Shown here: positions 56,632 to 64,000 of the stretch, piece after piece
Numbering within the stretch: position 1 is the stretch's first letter
Layout: each line of letters opens with the position of its first letter
Source of the DNA: Paramacrobiotus metropolitanus
Taxonomy: Eukaryota > Tardigrada > Eutardigrada > Parachela > Macrobiotidae
NCBI RefSeq assembly: GCF_019649055.1
Contig: NW_026570223.1
Span: forward strand, 558,001 to 622,000
Reading direction: 5' to 3'
DNA length: 64,000 nucleotides
Program-made: the position numbers and the translations under genes
The notes under the pieces: model-generated
What the model saw: the letters and a program-made list of their open reading frames with translations, nothing else
Told to the model about the DNA's origin: nothing
The model's database searches: none

Positions 56632-59517
56632 TCATTCTGCTTCTTTCTCCGGTGGTGGTAACGGTGGAAAATCTATCCGGCCATCGCTGTTGATGTGAAC
56701 TGCTTCGTCCGCAATCAAAGCTTCCACCGCATTCTTGATCCATTCCTTATCTTTCTCGATGTTCAATTCGCCCAATTCATAACGAACGGCCATGAAATTT
56801 GAAAGGTCACCCCATGACGCTCCGTTGGTACCTCCGATGGCGTCCAAAGCCACGTCTGTGATGGCTATCTTCCATGCCTCTAATACCATTGGAAGTCTGG
56901 GAGTACGCTCTCGGCCCTGTTTCGGTAGGTAATAAATGACCTTGTTGTCCTTGTTGTATTTACATCCTAGTTTCCCTTCCTTGTATGCTCGTTTCAGAAC
57001 TCTTTCGGTCATATTGAGTGACGACCTCCCCTTCGAGTTTTCAGCCACTTGTCTCTTCAGTTCGGGGCCAAGTAGTTCGCCTTCTCTGACCATCTGGAGC
57101 GTATTTTGGACTTCCTTCCATGTACGGTTGTTTACGTCCAATGCCGGCCCTAACGTGTAATCTGTAGCCTCCTTCGCTGGTGTATCGCTACTTTTCTGGG
57201 AGGATGTCGAATCCGTTGGGTCAGCTGTCGCTGTTTCGTCGATCCTCAGCTTTGCCAACGATCCTGATGATGACCCCGCTGATTTTGGTTCGGCTGTCTT
57301 CTTCTCCTCTTGCGGCAAAGTCTCTTGACCTTTTAGATCGCCAACCGACTTCGATCGTTCCTTCTCCAAGACCTCCTTTAATGGTATGAACAGTGATTTG
57401 TGAAACACCTGTCGCGCCGAATCCGCTTCAGCTTCTGCCGCTGCCTTATCCATCGGGAGCATGACCTTTTCTTTCTCCCGTTTATCTGAAGTCTCGTGAC
57501 CTTTCGGTTGAACTCCTGCGGTAGATTCCGATGTCTCTTGACCTTTCGACTGTTCGTCTTTTTCTGTCGCAGGTCCAGAAGGAGCCGTTATTGTAGTATC
57601 GTCATCACTTCCCGATTCCGAGTCCATTGGTCCTTTTTTTCTCGACACTTTCGGGGCTTGTGATTTCAACCTCGCCGCATCTTCTTCGGCCGTTTTCTGT
57701 GCGATCTGATCCAATATCGGAGTTGACGGGTCTCCGCTCAATGGGGCTGTGACCTTTTCCGTATCCTGACTGTCAGACATATGACAGTGGATCTGTCTTT
57801 CCGGTGGTATCAAACCAACTCTCGTGTATCGGATTGGATGTCCTTTATTTGCGTTTGTTGTGGCAAGGACATTCTGTTTAATCAACTTTGGCAGTACGCG
57901 TTCGGTTGCCGTGTCGATCTCCTTTATCATCCCGTTCCCATCATTCCAAACTGCGTTAATATATTGGCTAATCCGATGGCTTGTTGATCCTAACGGGCTT
58001 GTCATTCCTGCGATTGCCCTTTCTACTCGCATTGGGACCGCTTCATTCGGAGTAGTCAGCGTTTTGTCCGAACTGGCAGGTCTGAACAGCTTGGCCTTAT
58101 ACGAAAAGTTTGGGTGCTTTTGGATAAGTTTCCCTGCACTCCGTGCGAATTCCAATACAACGTCGAACTTTCGTTTAGTGAAGCTGCGACTCTGTTTCTT
58201 CAGATAAGTCTTCAGGCCCGCTTTAAATTTCGCTGTCACCGATGCTGTTCTTATTCGTGTGAAATTCTTCTCGGCTCCGTTATACGCGTTGATGATTTCA
58301 TCGACCGTGGTCAAATTGTCGTCGTCTGAACCATCGAACTCTTCATCTGAGGTGAAATCCAGTTCACTCTCTCCATCTGGTTCAGTGTAATTGATCATTG
58401 CCATTGCGTCGACTTTTATGGCTGTCTTGACCTTTCCTTTTGTCTTAACGGGTTCGCTCTTTGCTTTTTGCCCTTTATCCAGTGCGTCCGCTAAGCTCCT
58501 TGGTTCAGTGGTTCTTGATCGTGTCGTTTTCGAATCCGCATGTGACCTTGCACTGACCGTCGAGGTGCTTGCAAGGCTCACTTCCGATGCCTCCGATTCA
58601 CGCGACGTCTCCCGTTTCGCTTTTTCGCGGATCTGTTTGTCCTTGCGCTCTTTTGGCGTGGATGCAGAGATGACGATGGGGACAACTTGTTTCACTGCTA
58701 TGACCTTTCCTTTGGGTTTTGATGGCTCTGCTGTAGCCGATTGGATAACTTTCTTTGACTTCGTAGGTGTCGATGACCTTTCTTCAACTTCGCCAACTGA
58801 CTCGTCCAATATCTCAACGTCATGAGACGCTGGTTCGTCTCTTTTCTTTGATCCTTCCCTTTTCTTCTTCCCGGTGCTTGTGCTATCGCTTTCATCACCG
58901 CTCTTTTTCTTCTTATCTTCTTCCTCCTGTCGTTTCTTCTTCTCTTCTTCCTCCCGTCGTTTCTTGAGGAAATCGCCTTTCTTAACCTTGTCACGGTTCA
59001 TGGCCACTTCTAATCTGGGCGCTTTCCTCGGTTTGACTTTTGAGGGCTTCACTTTTGAGGGCTTTTTATGCTTGTCGGCCGTTTCTTCGTCTGAGCCTTC
59101 TTCCTCAGGTGGGTTATTGTCTTCCGACTCTGGTTCGTCGTCACCAGGTGGATTACAATGGGCACAGTTTGGTTCATCACACTGAAGGTGCTCATGACTT
59201 CCTTGGGCAATCTCGAGTACTCTTTGTAGCGAGCGTCTGGCCCCTCCTGTTTCAGTTACATTTGCCGACGTGCCCTGCGCCTCTTCCGTCTCTCCGGCTC
59301 CGCCTTCTTGTGCCGGGGGATGAATTTCCAAGTGTCTTGTCTCTTTCGGAGATCCCTGTGAGGCGACCTCCCACAAAGGGTTCTTCTTAGCGTCGTAAAA
59401 TACCGTTTTGTACGTTCCGTCTTCCATTCGTCTTGTGAGTCGGAAATGTGCTCCATCGATCTCCGCTCGATGCCGCATCATGCTAATGAGTGTGCTTGCT
59501 TGCTTGAACCACGGCAT
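56632..59517 (-). CDS. retroelement ORF with acidic/Lys-rich core and C-terminal winged-helix-like end
   Basis: 961 codons from ATG 59517, overlapping the preceding ORF by 35 nt in another frame. The N-terminus (ISMMRHRAEIDGAHFRLTRR) continues a domain whose first copy lies in the 720-codon ORF. Residues about 130-390 are low-complexity Lys/Glu/Ser (KKRQEEEDKKKKSG). A globular stretch follows at about 410-600 (AYNGAEKNFTRIRTASV ... ERVLPKLIKQNVLA). The C-terminus, about 877-950, has spacing like a linker-histone H15 winged helix: ALDAIGGTNGASWGDLSNFM, a helix KEWIKNAVEALIADEAV and a final SDGRIDF strand. That resemblance is judged by eye. Function unknown; DNA or nucleoprotein packaging is an inference. 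Confidence 0.65.
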   Translation of the reverse strand: MPWFKQASTLISMMRHRAEIDGAHFRLTRRMEDGTYKTVFYDAKKNPLWEVASQGSPKETRHLEIHPPAQEGGAGETEEAQGTSANVTETGGARRSLQRVLEIAQGSHEHLQCDEPNCAHCNPPGDDEPESEDNNPPEEEGSDEETADKHKKPSKVKPSKVKPRKAPRLEVAMNRDKVKKGDFLKKRREEEEKKKRQEEEDKKKKSGDESDSTSTGKKKREGSKKRDEPASHDVEILDESVGEVEERSSTPTKSKKVIQSATAEPSKPKGKVIAVKQVVPIVISASTPKERKDKQIREKAKRETSRESEASEVSLASTSTVSARSHADSKTTRSRTTEPRSLADALDKGQKAKSEPVKTKGKVKTAIKVDAMAMINYTEPDGESELDFTSDEEFDGSDDDNLTTVDEIINAYNGAEKNFTRIRTASVTAKFKAGLKTYLKKQSRSFTKRKFDVVLEFARSAGKLIQKHPNFSYKAKLFRPASSDKTLTTPNEAVPMRVERAIAGMTSPLGSTSHRISQYINAVWNDGNGMIKEIDTATERVLPKLIKQNVLATTNANKGHPIRYTRVGLIPPERQIHCHMSDSQDTEKVTAPLSGDPSTPILDQIAQKTAEEDAARLKSQAPKVSRKKGPMDSESGSDDDTTITAPSGPATEKDEQSKGQETSESTAGVQPKGHETSDKREKEKVMLPMDKAAAEAEADSARQVFHKSLFIPLKEVLEKERSKSVGDLKGQETLPQEEKKTAEPKSAGSSSGSLAKLRIDETATADPTDSTSSQKSSDTPAKEATDYTLGPALDVNNRTWKEVQNTLQMVREGELLGPELKRQVAENSKGRSSLNMTERVLKRAYKEGKLGCKYNKDNKVIYYLPKQGRERTPRLPMVLEAWKIAITDVALDAIGGTNGASWGDLSNFMAVRYELGELNIEKDKEWIKNAVEALIADEAVHINSDGRIDFPPLPPPEKEAE

Positions 59518-61645
59518 CTTTTCGGTCGCTTTCAGGTATCAAATCCCATAACTGGTCGATGGCTGCCTGATTCGCATTTCGGGCGCTCTCTTCTGATACA
59601 TCCCATGGGGCATATGGAATCGGGTCTCCTGTTATTGGGTCGACTATTACTGCAGTTATGGTTTCCACCGCTTCTCCATTACTAGCGAAAAGTCTGAGGG
59701 TGACCTTTCTGCTTGTCGCCTCTGTATATCTCTGGACCGACTCATAATCATCTGACGATCGTTTCTTCGGATCTGGATCCGCCGTCGGTTTTGAACGAGT
59801 TCTTTCTTTGGTCAACAATTTGCCGTCCGTTGTGTATGTATATGCCAAGTGGTCATCATTTGTGCCCACTTTGATACGGATCCATGCATCTTCGTCAGTC
59901 GCAACTTTAGATACCACGTGCTTCATCATCTGAATGATAACTCTTGGGTTATGATGTTCTTCTGGGGGAATAAACTGTAGCGCCTCGTTAACTACCGTTT
60001 TTGACTCTTCCCCAATGGCATCCTTAACTGACCTATCCGCGAGGGGATTATACGAGTCGATCTCTTTATTTGTTTTCTTGTCAACTATTCGTGCGGTGAC
60101 CTTTCGTTCTTTATGGTCTTCCCCAGTGTATTTGGCAGTGAAACTTCTACACTTCGGGAATCGAATCTGACCTTCTGTTCCAACTGGTGTGGGTGGCGCA
60201 CTCTTTCTACCCACTGGGACTGGGCCTTGTGGCTTTGCCGGCTCAGCTGGTGTTGCTTTACCTGACGTGGCCTTCTTCGTTCGCTGCCCTTTCTTGTCAG
60301 TTTCTTTTGGGCTTATCGTTGGTGACCTTGCTCTTTTTCCACTCTTCGTGGCTCCGCTAGATGGTTCTGTAACCGAACTAGTGCGTCCACGTATTGATCC
60401 TGCGGTCGAGCTGGCCCGTGACCTTTCTGCTCGTTCAGTTAACTCGGCATCAATCTTTCTCTTTGTTGCCAACAGGTCCTCGTCCGTCATTTCATCGACC
60501 GGGGCGTCCCTTTCAGCTATTGGTTTGGATGGTCCCGCGACGCTGGTAGTCGGCGTCTGTCTTGTTTCTGGGAACACCTTGAGATATCGAAGGATCTTTT
60601 CGACAGTCTCCGGCCACCTTCTACCTTTTATTGTCGGGTGATATTGCCACATCGATGCAACTTGGATTGCGTATTCCTTACGCTTTGCTTCAACCTGCTT
60701 CGTCTTATCTTTCATGGCAATGTGGCATGGTTTGATAACAGCTTCCAAGCTGATTAACTTTCCATACCATGCGTGTTCGTCTTCAACTCGCATGTGGATT
60801 CTGTAAAGGTCACGGCATTTCCGATTGAAGTCGCGAATGGCTTCTAAATCGGTTTCCGTCAGTTTTTCCTTTTTATCCACGATTAAATTCAGGTTTGGGT
60901 CATCGTCCCTCAAGTCCAAAGGGAGCTTCGGTGCGTATTCGTGTAATGAGGGTTCGCCTGGGGGCGTAAGCCGTAAGCCATCTGGTCCAGTCTGCTCCAA
61001 GTTGGGACCCAGTGACGGTAGAATGCCTCTCGGTCGCCTTCCTCCTCTGTGTGGCGAATTACGATGAGGGCGCTGCGCTCCAAGTTGCTGCGGTGTTCTC
61101 ATGCGAGGCGCTCCGATGTCCGACAGTGACAAGCCTCCCGTCTCCGGAAAAGGCGGTAATATCGGAGATGACCTTTGTGATCGCGCTGGAGTTACCATCA
61201 TTCCGCCGAATCCTCCCTGTCCCGTAAATCGGCTCGGTGTAGTCTGTTGTGGTGGCGGCATTAGCATTCTTGCCGGTCCCATTATCACCTGCGATGATCC
61301 CGGTGGGGTGTACGATCCCGGATACGGTTGATAGGGGGCGCCCATCGCTTGTCCCGAATACTGGGTTCCGGCAGGTGAGCCGTGGTGCACCCAGTTAACC
61401 GTGTCCTGATAACTCGTCTGCTGTCCTGGATCGTGATACACGTAATACCCCTGGCCGCCATAGTAACCTCCTTGACTTGTTCCAGGTTCATTCTGAGCCG
61501 TTCCCACTGACGACGTTGATCCTTCACCATATGAGGTGTCATAACCGTATTCACCTTCCATTATTATAGGTGTTGATGCTTTTAGTGGGTTTCCAATACT
61601 TTCCGAGTCTGAATTATCCGAGTTTTGTCGTTCCAATCTGTCCAT
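59483..61645 (-). CDS. retroelement ORF with Gly/Pro/Tyr-rich N-terminus and repeated domain
   Basis: 720 codons from ATG 61645 (MDRLERQNSDNSDSESIG). Residues about 30-240 are Gly, Pro, Gln and Tyr-rich (GGYYGGQGYYVYHDPGQQ), prion-like or Gag-N-like. A helical part follows (DLEAIRDFNRKCRDLYRIHM ... WYGKLISLEAVIKP). The C-terminal 220 residues contain a domain once complete (KVTARIVDKKTNKEIDSYNP ... IIQMMKH ... WIRIKVGTNDDHLAYTY) and a second time up to the stop (ITAVIVDPITGDPIPYAPWD); the missing end of the second copy is encoded in the other frame by the start of the next ORF. No enzyme motif seen. Probably structural. Confidence 0.65.
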   Translation of the reverse strand: MDRLERQNSDNSDSESIGNPLKASTPIIMEGEYGYDTSYGEGSTSSVGTAQNEPGTSQGGYYGGQGYYVYHDPGQQTSYQDTVNWVHHGSPAGTQYSGQAMGAPYQPYPGSYTPPGSSQVIMGPARMLMPPPQQTTPSRFTGQGGFGGMMVTPARSQRSSPILPPFPETGGLSLSDIGAPRMRTPQQLGAQRPHRNSPHRGGRRPRGILPSLGPNLEQTGPDGLRLTPPGEPSLHEYAPKLPLDLRDDDPNLNLIVDKKEKLTETDLEAIRDFNRKCRDLYRIHMRVEDEHAWYGKLISLEAVIKPCHIAMKDKTKQVEAKRKEYAIQVASMWQYHPTIKGRRWPETVEKILRYLKVFPETRQTPTTSVAGPSKPIAERDAPVDEMTDEDLLATKRKIDAELTERAERSRASSTAGSIRGRTSSVTEPSSGATKSGKRARSPTISPKETDKKGQRTKKATSGKATPAEPAKPQGPVPVGRKSAPPTPVGTEGQIRFPKCRSFTAKYTGEDHKERKVTARIVDKKTNKEIDSYNPLADRSVKDAIGEESKTVVNEALQFIPPEEHHNPRVIIQMMKHVVSKVATDEDAWIRIKVGTNDDHLAYTYTTDGKLLTKERTRSKPTADPDPKKRSSDDYESVQRYTEATSRKVTLRLFASNGEAVETITAVIVDPITGDPIPYAPWDVSEESARNANQAAIDQLWDLIPESDRKDAVVQASKHTH

Positions 61646-61771
61646 TAACTGTGCTTACCTTCTATAAAACGAAACAATAAAGGTTAACTTTTTGCACAGT
61701 GGTGACCTTTCTTTTTGCCTTCCCAACTCCTATTTTTAATTTAGTGTGACCCCTTATTTATGTCTATGTGG
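61646..61771 (-). other. 126-nt spacer between pol and the 720-codon ORF
   Basis: Non-coding, holds one TGACCTTT (61703). Too short for an LTR. Confidence 0.5.
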
Positions 61772-64000
61772 TTATTTGTTCTCTCGTCCTTTAGTTATCC
61801 GATCAAGAAGTTCCTTCTCGGCTGCATCCTCAGGTCCGCCTTTTTGGGTCAATAAGTCCGTAGGGGTCGGTTTCTTTTTCTTCTGTTTGACTTTCCGCTC
61901 GTTAATTGCTTTCGCTATATCACGGCCCAATTGTTCAGCTTTTGATTTGACCGCTTCTATCTCCTCTTCTCTCTTTTTTATGAGGTCATTCTCATAACCG
62001 GTAACAGTGCGTGGTTCGAAAAAATTCGGGTCACGCTCTGACATCTCACCGTCCGTACGCTGTTTCGAAAGGTCATCCTTATCTTCGGTAGCAGTGCGTG
62101 GTTCGAAAAAGGATTGTTGCAGGTCCTTTTTGGAGGTACGCTCTGGTACTTTGGAGGTCGGTTCGTTGTCTTGTTCCAGTGACCTTTCTGCCAAATTACC
62201 AGCCTCTGCGTTCAACTTGATTGTGACTGCTGTTTCGAAATCCTTATCCTCTTTCCGCTTTCTTCCTCTTTTCTTTGTAGGTTTGTCTTCCTTTTCCATT
62301 TCAGGTAGCAGAGGTGGTTCGAAAAATTGATTGGTACAATTTTTTGAAGCATGCTCGGTTTCTACCATTTCTTTTTCGTTCGACATTCGTTGCGAATCTT
62401 TCTCTTCGGGTAATGGTGGGTGCCACGGCTTGAACCGATCAATCGAAACCACTTTTAGATCCGCTTCCTTCTTCGGATTCTGTTCGATGACCTCCGCTTC
62501 ATTTGTTCGCGGGAAGCTAAGAATTTTCCACACTTTATCGTATTTCGACTTGAAATCTGACTGGTTTTCTTTCTTCCCCTGTTTCGTATCTTTTGGAAGT
62601 CGTATAAGTACCAAATCGCCCACTTTGAAGTTCGGCTCCGATTTCTTCTTATTATAAATTTCCGCATTTTTCTCGTATGCATCTTTAATATTGCATTTGG
62701 CTACTTCTTCTGCAAAGGTCAAGTTCTTCTTCATGGTCTCCACCCATTCGTCTGGAGTCCCATAATCATCGGGTATATTCGTTTTTGTGACTACATCTTC
62801 CGGCATTGTCATCTCTCTGCCGTGTAGCATATAATATGCTGAATATCCCGTTGTGGCGTGCACGACTCTGTTCATCGCCGAAATAACATATGGGAGATAC
62901 TTGTTAAACTTTCGTTCATTTCCCGCTTTTAGGTATTGCGCCAAACCATCAGCAATCGTCTGCATCTGTCTCTCCACTTGGCCTTGACCTTCTGGATGAT
63001 ACGCCGTTCCAAATGTGTGTTTAATCTTAAACACATTTGTGACCTTTGTCAGTACTTCAGCCGTAAAGTGCCGTCCCCGATCCGTGTGTAGGATGTGCGG
63101 TGCTCCGTGTACCAATATCACGTGCTTCACGAACACTTTAGCGAATTCTTTGGCCGTTGCCGTCTTCATTGGTACCGCAATCACATATTTCGTCAGTTGA
63201 TCAATAAACACCGCTATGTATTTATATCCACGTTTCTTGGTCGGTAACAAAGGTCCTTTCAGGTCAGCGTACACTCGAAAGAACGGATGTCCCACTTTAA
63301 TCTCTTGCAGTTTTCCCGGTGGGCATTTTCTTGGTGTCTTGCGGAACTGGCAACCTTGGCAGGCGAGTATGTAATTCTTCACATCTGTACTCATCCTGTC
63401 CCAGTAGTATCGGAGTCTTATCGCTGACAATGTCTTTTCGAATCCCAAGTGACCTGCTGCTTTCTCGTCGTGCAATGCGTGGATTATAGCTCTTCGCATT
63501 GACAACGGTACCACATATGACCTTTCAAGTCTCCCATTCTTATCTTTTACCCGGTACAATATGCCGTTCCACAACTGGTAATGTACTTCGAATTTCGATC
63601 TTGTTTCCGCATCTGGTAGATGTTCCAATTCGTCTATAATCATCGCCAGATGAGGATCTTTTAACTGTTTATTCCGCAGCTGCAGATTCGAGTCATCCTC
63701 TTCTTCTTCGTCGCCTTGCAGGTTAACAATGCGGACTGTCGCTGTACTGAGTTCGTTCCAATCTCTGATGACCTTGCAGCGTGGTAACGGTTTGTACCTC
63801 TTTTTCATCTGTTTTGGAAATCTCAGCAACTTAATGGGACATTCGTTCAACGCTTGTGTAACTTTGTCCGTTTCCCAAAGGTCATCTCTCTTCTCCGCTG
63901 CTTCATCGAGTCCAGTGACCTTTCCATTTTGAACTTCGGCGTCTATTTCAAGTCCGGTGACCTTTAAGTCACTAACGGTGGGCAACCAACTTTTTACACG
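61772..64000 (-). CDS. Ty3/gypsy-type pol, integrase part (5' end outside window)
   Basis: The frame is open from the window edge to the stop at 61772; no true start is expected here as RT and RNase H should precede. The HHCC zinc domain is seen as HDEKAAGHLGFEKT and ILACQGCQ. The catalytic core follows with D (YADLKGP, about 63266), D (HTDRGRHF, about 63075) and E (GQVERQM, about 62980), spaced as in retroviral-type integrases. A GPY/chromo-like C-terminal module includes NFKVGDLVLIRLPK and VSIDRFKPWH. A 190-residue charged extension after it carries three FFEP motifs (QFFEPPLLP, SFFEPRTAT, NFFEPRTVT). The core is uninterrupted with all catalytic residues present. It would insert element DNA in the nucleus. 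Confidence 0.9.
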   Translation of the reverse strand, partial: RVKSWLPTVSDLKVTGLEIDAEVQNGKVTGLDEAAEKRDDLWETDKVTQALNECPIKLLRFPKQMKKRYKPLPRCKVIRDWNELSTATVRIVNLQGDEEEEDDSNLQLRNKQLKDPHLAMIIDELEHLPDAETRSKFEVHYQLWNGILYRVKDKNGRLERSYVVPLSMRRAIIHALHDEKAAGHLGFEKTLSAIRLRYYWDRMSTDVKNYILACQGCQFRKTPRKCPPGKLQEIKVGHPFFRVYADLKGPLLPTKKRGYKYIAVFIDQLTKYVIAVPMKTATAKEFAKVFVKHVILVHGAPHILHTDRGRHFTAEVLTKVTNVFKIKHTFGTAYHPEGQGQVERQMQTIADGLAQYLKAGNERKFNKYLPYVISAMNRVVHATTGYSAYYMLHGREMTMPEDVVTKTNIPDDYGTPDEWVETMKKNLTFAEEVAKCNIKDAYEKNAEIYNKKKSEPNFKVGDLVLIRLPKDTKQGKKENQSDFKSKYDKVWKILSFPRTNEAEVIEQNPKKEADLKVVSIDRFKPWHPPLPEEKDSQRMSNEKEMVETEHASKNCTNQFFEPPLLPEMEKEDKPTKKRGRKRKEDKDFETAVTIKLNAEAGNLAERSLEQDNEPTSKVPERTSKKDLQQSFFEPRTATEDKDDLSKQRTDGEMSERDPNFFEPRTVTGYENDLIKKREEEIEAVKSKAEQLGRDIAKAINERKVKQKKKKPTPTDLLTQKGGPEDAAEKELLDRITKGRENK

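Larger units (their letters stand above)
52390..63965. repeat. dispersed 8-mer AAAGGTCA, 40 copies
   Basis: By reading line by line I count 40 exact copies on either strand, e.g. plus-strand TGACCTTT at 53665, 55121, 55367, 55415, 55469, 56277, 56461, 56498, 56533, 57326, 57462, 57497, 57539, 57750, 58428, 58701, 58774, 59701, 60097, 60419, 61169, 61703, 62180, 63040, 63518, 63916 and 63958, and AAAGGTCA at 56802, 60805, 62068, 62714 and 63877 besides the six-site cluster. Several one-mismatch forms occur too (53696, 54826, 55031, 60321). The preferred longer form is GTGACCTTTC. In the ORFs it appears as KGH/KGQ, ERS/QRS/KRS and KVT/KVM, that is in all three frames, so the DNA word and not a peptide is conserved. 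Confidence 0.85.
51720..64000 (-). mobile_element. 3' part of a large Ty3/gypsy-like retroelement
   Basis: Read on the minus strand the order is: end of pol with integrase (64000-61772), a 720-codon ORF, an overlapping 961-codon ORF, a 913-codon ORF, then about 1.8 kb without ORFs. The gaps (126, -35 and 338 nt) are too short for LTRs or separate promoters, which suggests one unit. RT and RNase H should lie beyond the window edge. The distal boundary at about 51720 is a guess based on a composition change; no LTR pair can be compared because the other end is outside. Total length must exceed 12 kb, large for this superfamily. AAAGGTCA is distributed over the whole unit, another sign that it is one element. 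Confidence 0.7.

Noticed and set aside
58391-58825. Plus-strand frames of up to 144 codons across the retroelement (also 53831, 55503, 60189)
   Set aside because: Antisense to long minus-strand ORFs with clear domains; composition mirrors the coding strand.
63985-63985. Start of the integrase ORF
   Set aside because: The codon is TTG and the frame continues to the window edge; it is an internal point of pol.

Overview
This window is eukaryotic and most likely comes from a compact animal genome. The genes have GT-AG introns of about 70-500 bp with conserved phases, there are no operons or Shine-Dalgarno sites, and the recognisable families are metazoan: an XK-related four-exon membrane protein, a chitin-binding peritrophin-A (CBM14) cuticle-type protein, four-membrane-span MS4A/CD20-like proteins, and LINE, LTR and TIR elements. 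A chitinous invertebrate is well supported. A tardigrade or similar ecdysozoan is my guess only.

Layout. 0-5 kb: a three-exon gene for a small secreted cysteine-rich protein, a TIR element, then a nearly complete LINE on the minus strand with an APE endonuclease and RT, and a detached identical 249-bp copy of part of its RT region. 6.2-8.3 kb: an XKR gene. 9-13.7 kb: a tandem duplication carrying two more cysteine-rich genes of the first family; one has exon 3 split by a TIR element. 15-25.8 kb: a second secreted family on the minus strand, with one intact gene (15.2-16.5 kb), one exon relic, one pseudogene broken by a miniature LTR element and a foldback element, and another intact gene (24.7-25.8 kb). 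27.4-28.4 kb: a secreted Ser/Gly/Asn-rich protein. 30.2-31.3 kb: a Tc1/mariner-type non-autonomous element. 33-50 kb: six minus-strand two-exon four-TM genes in a loose array, all with a phase-1 intron just after TM1, with a CBM14 gene among them.

52-64 kb: the 3' part of a very large Ty3/gypsy-like retroelement on the minus strand. Its pol ORF (integrase, running off the window edge) is followed by three further long ORFs of 720, 961 and 913 codons and then a repeat-rich 3' region. This part is strewn with the 8-mer AAAGGTCA: I count 40 exact copies on either strand in 11.6 kb (about 0.35 expected), in all three codon frames and in the spacers, but rarely elsewhere in the window. This is the most unusual signal here.

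The host genes mostly encode secreted or membrane proteins in tandem families, and much of the intergenic space is filled with small transposons. Several insertions can be dated relative to gene duplication because the intact paralogue shows the original exon.
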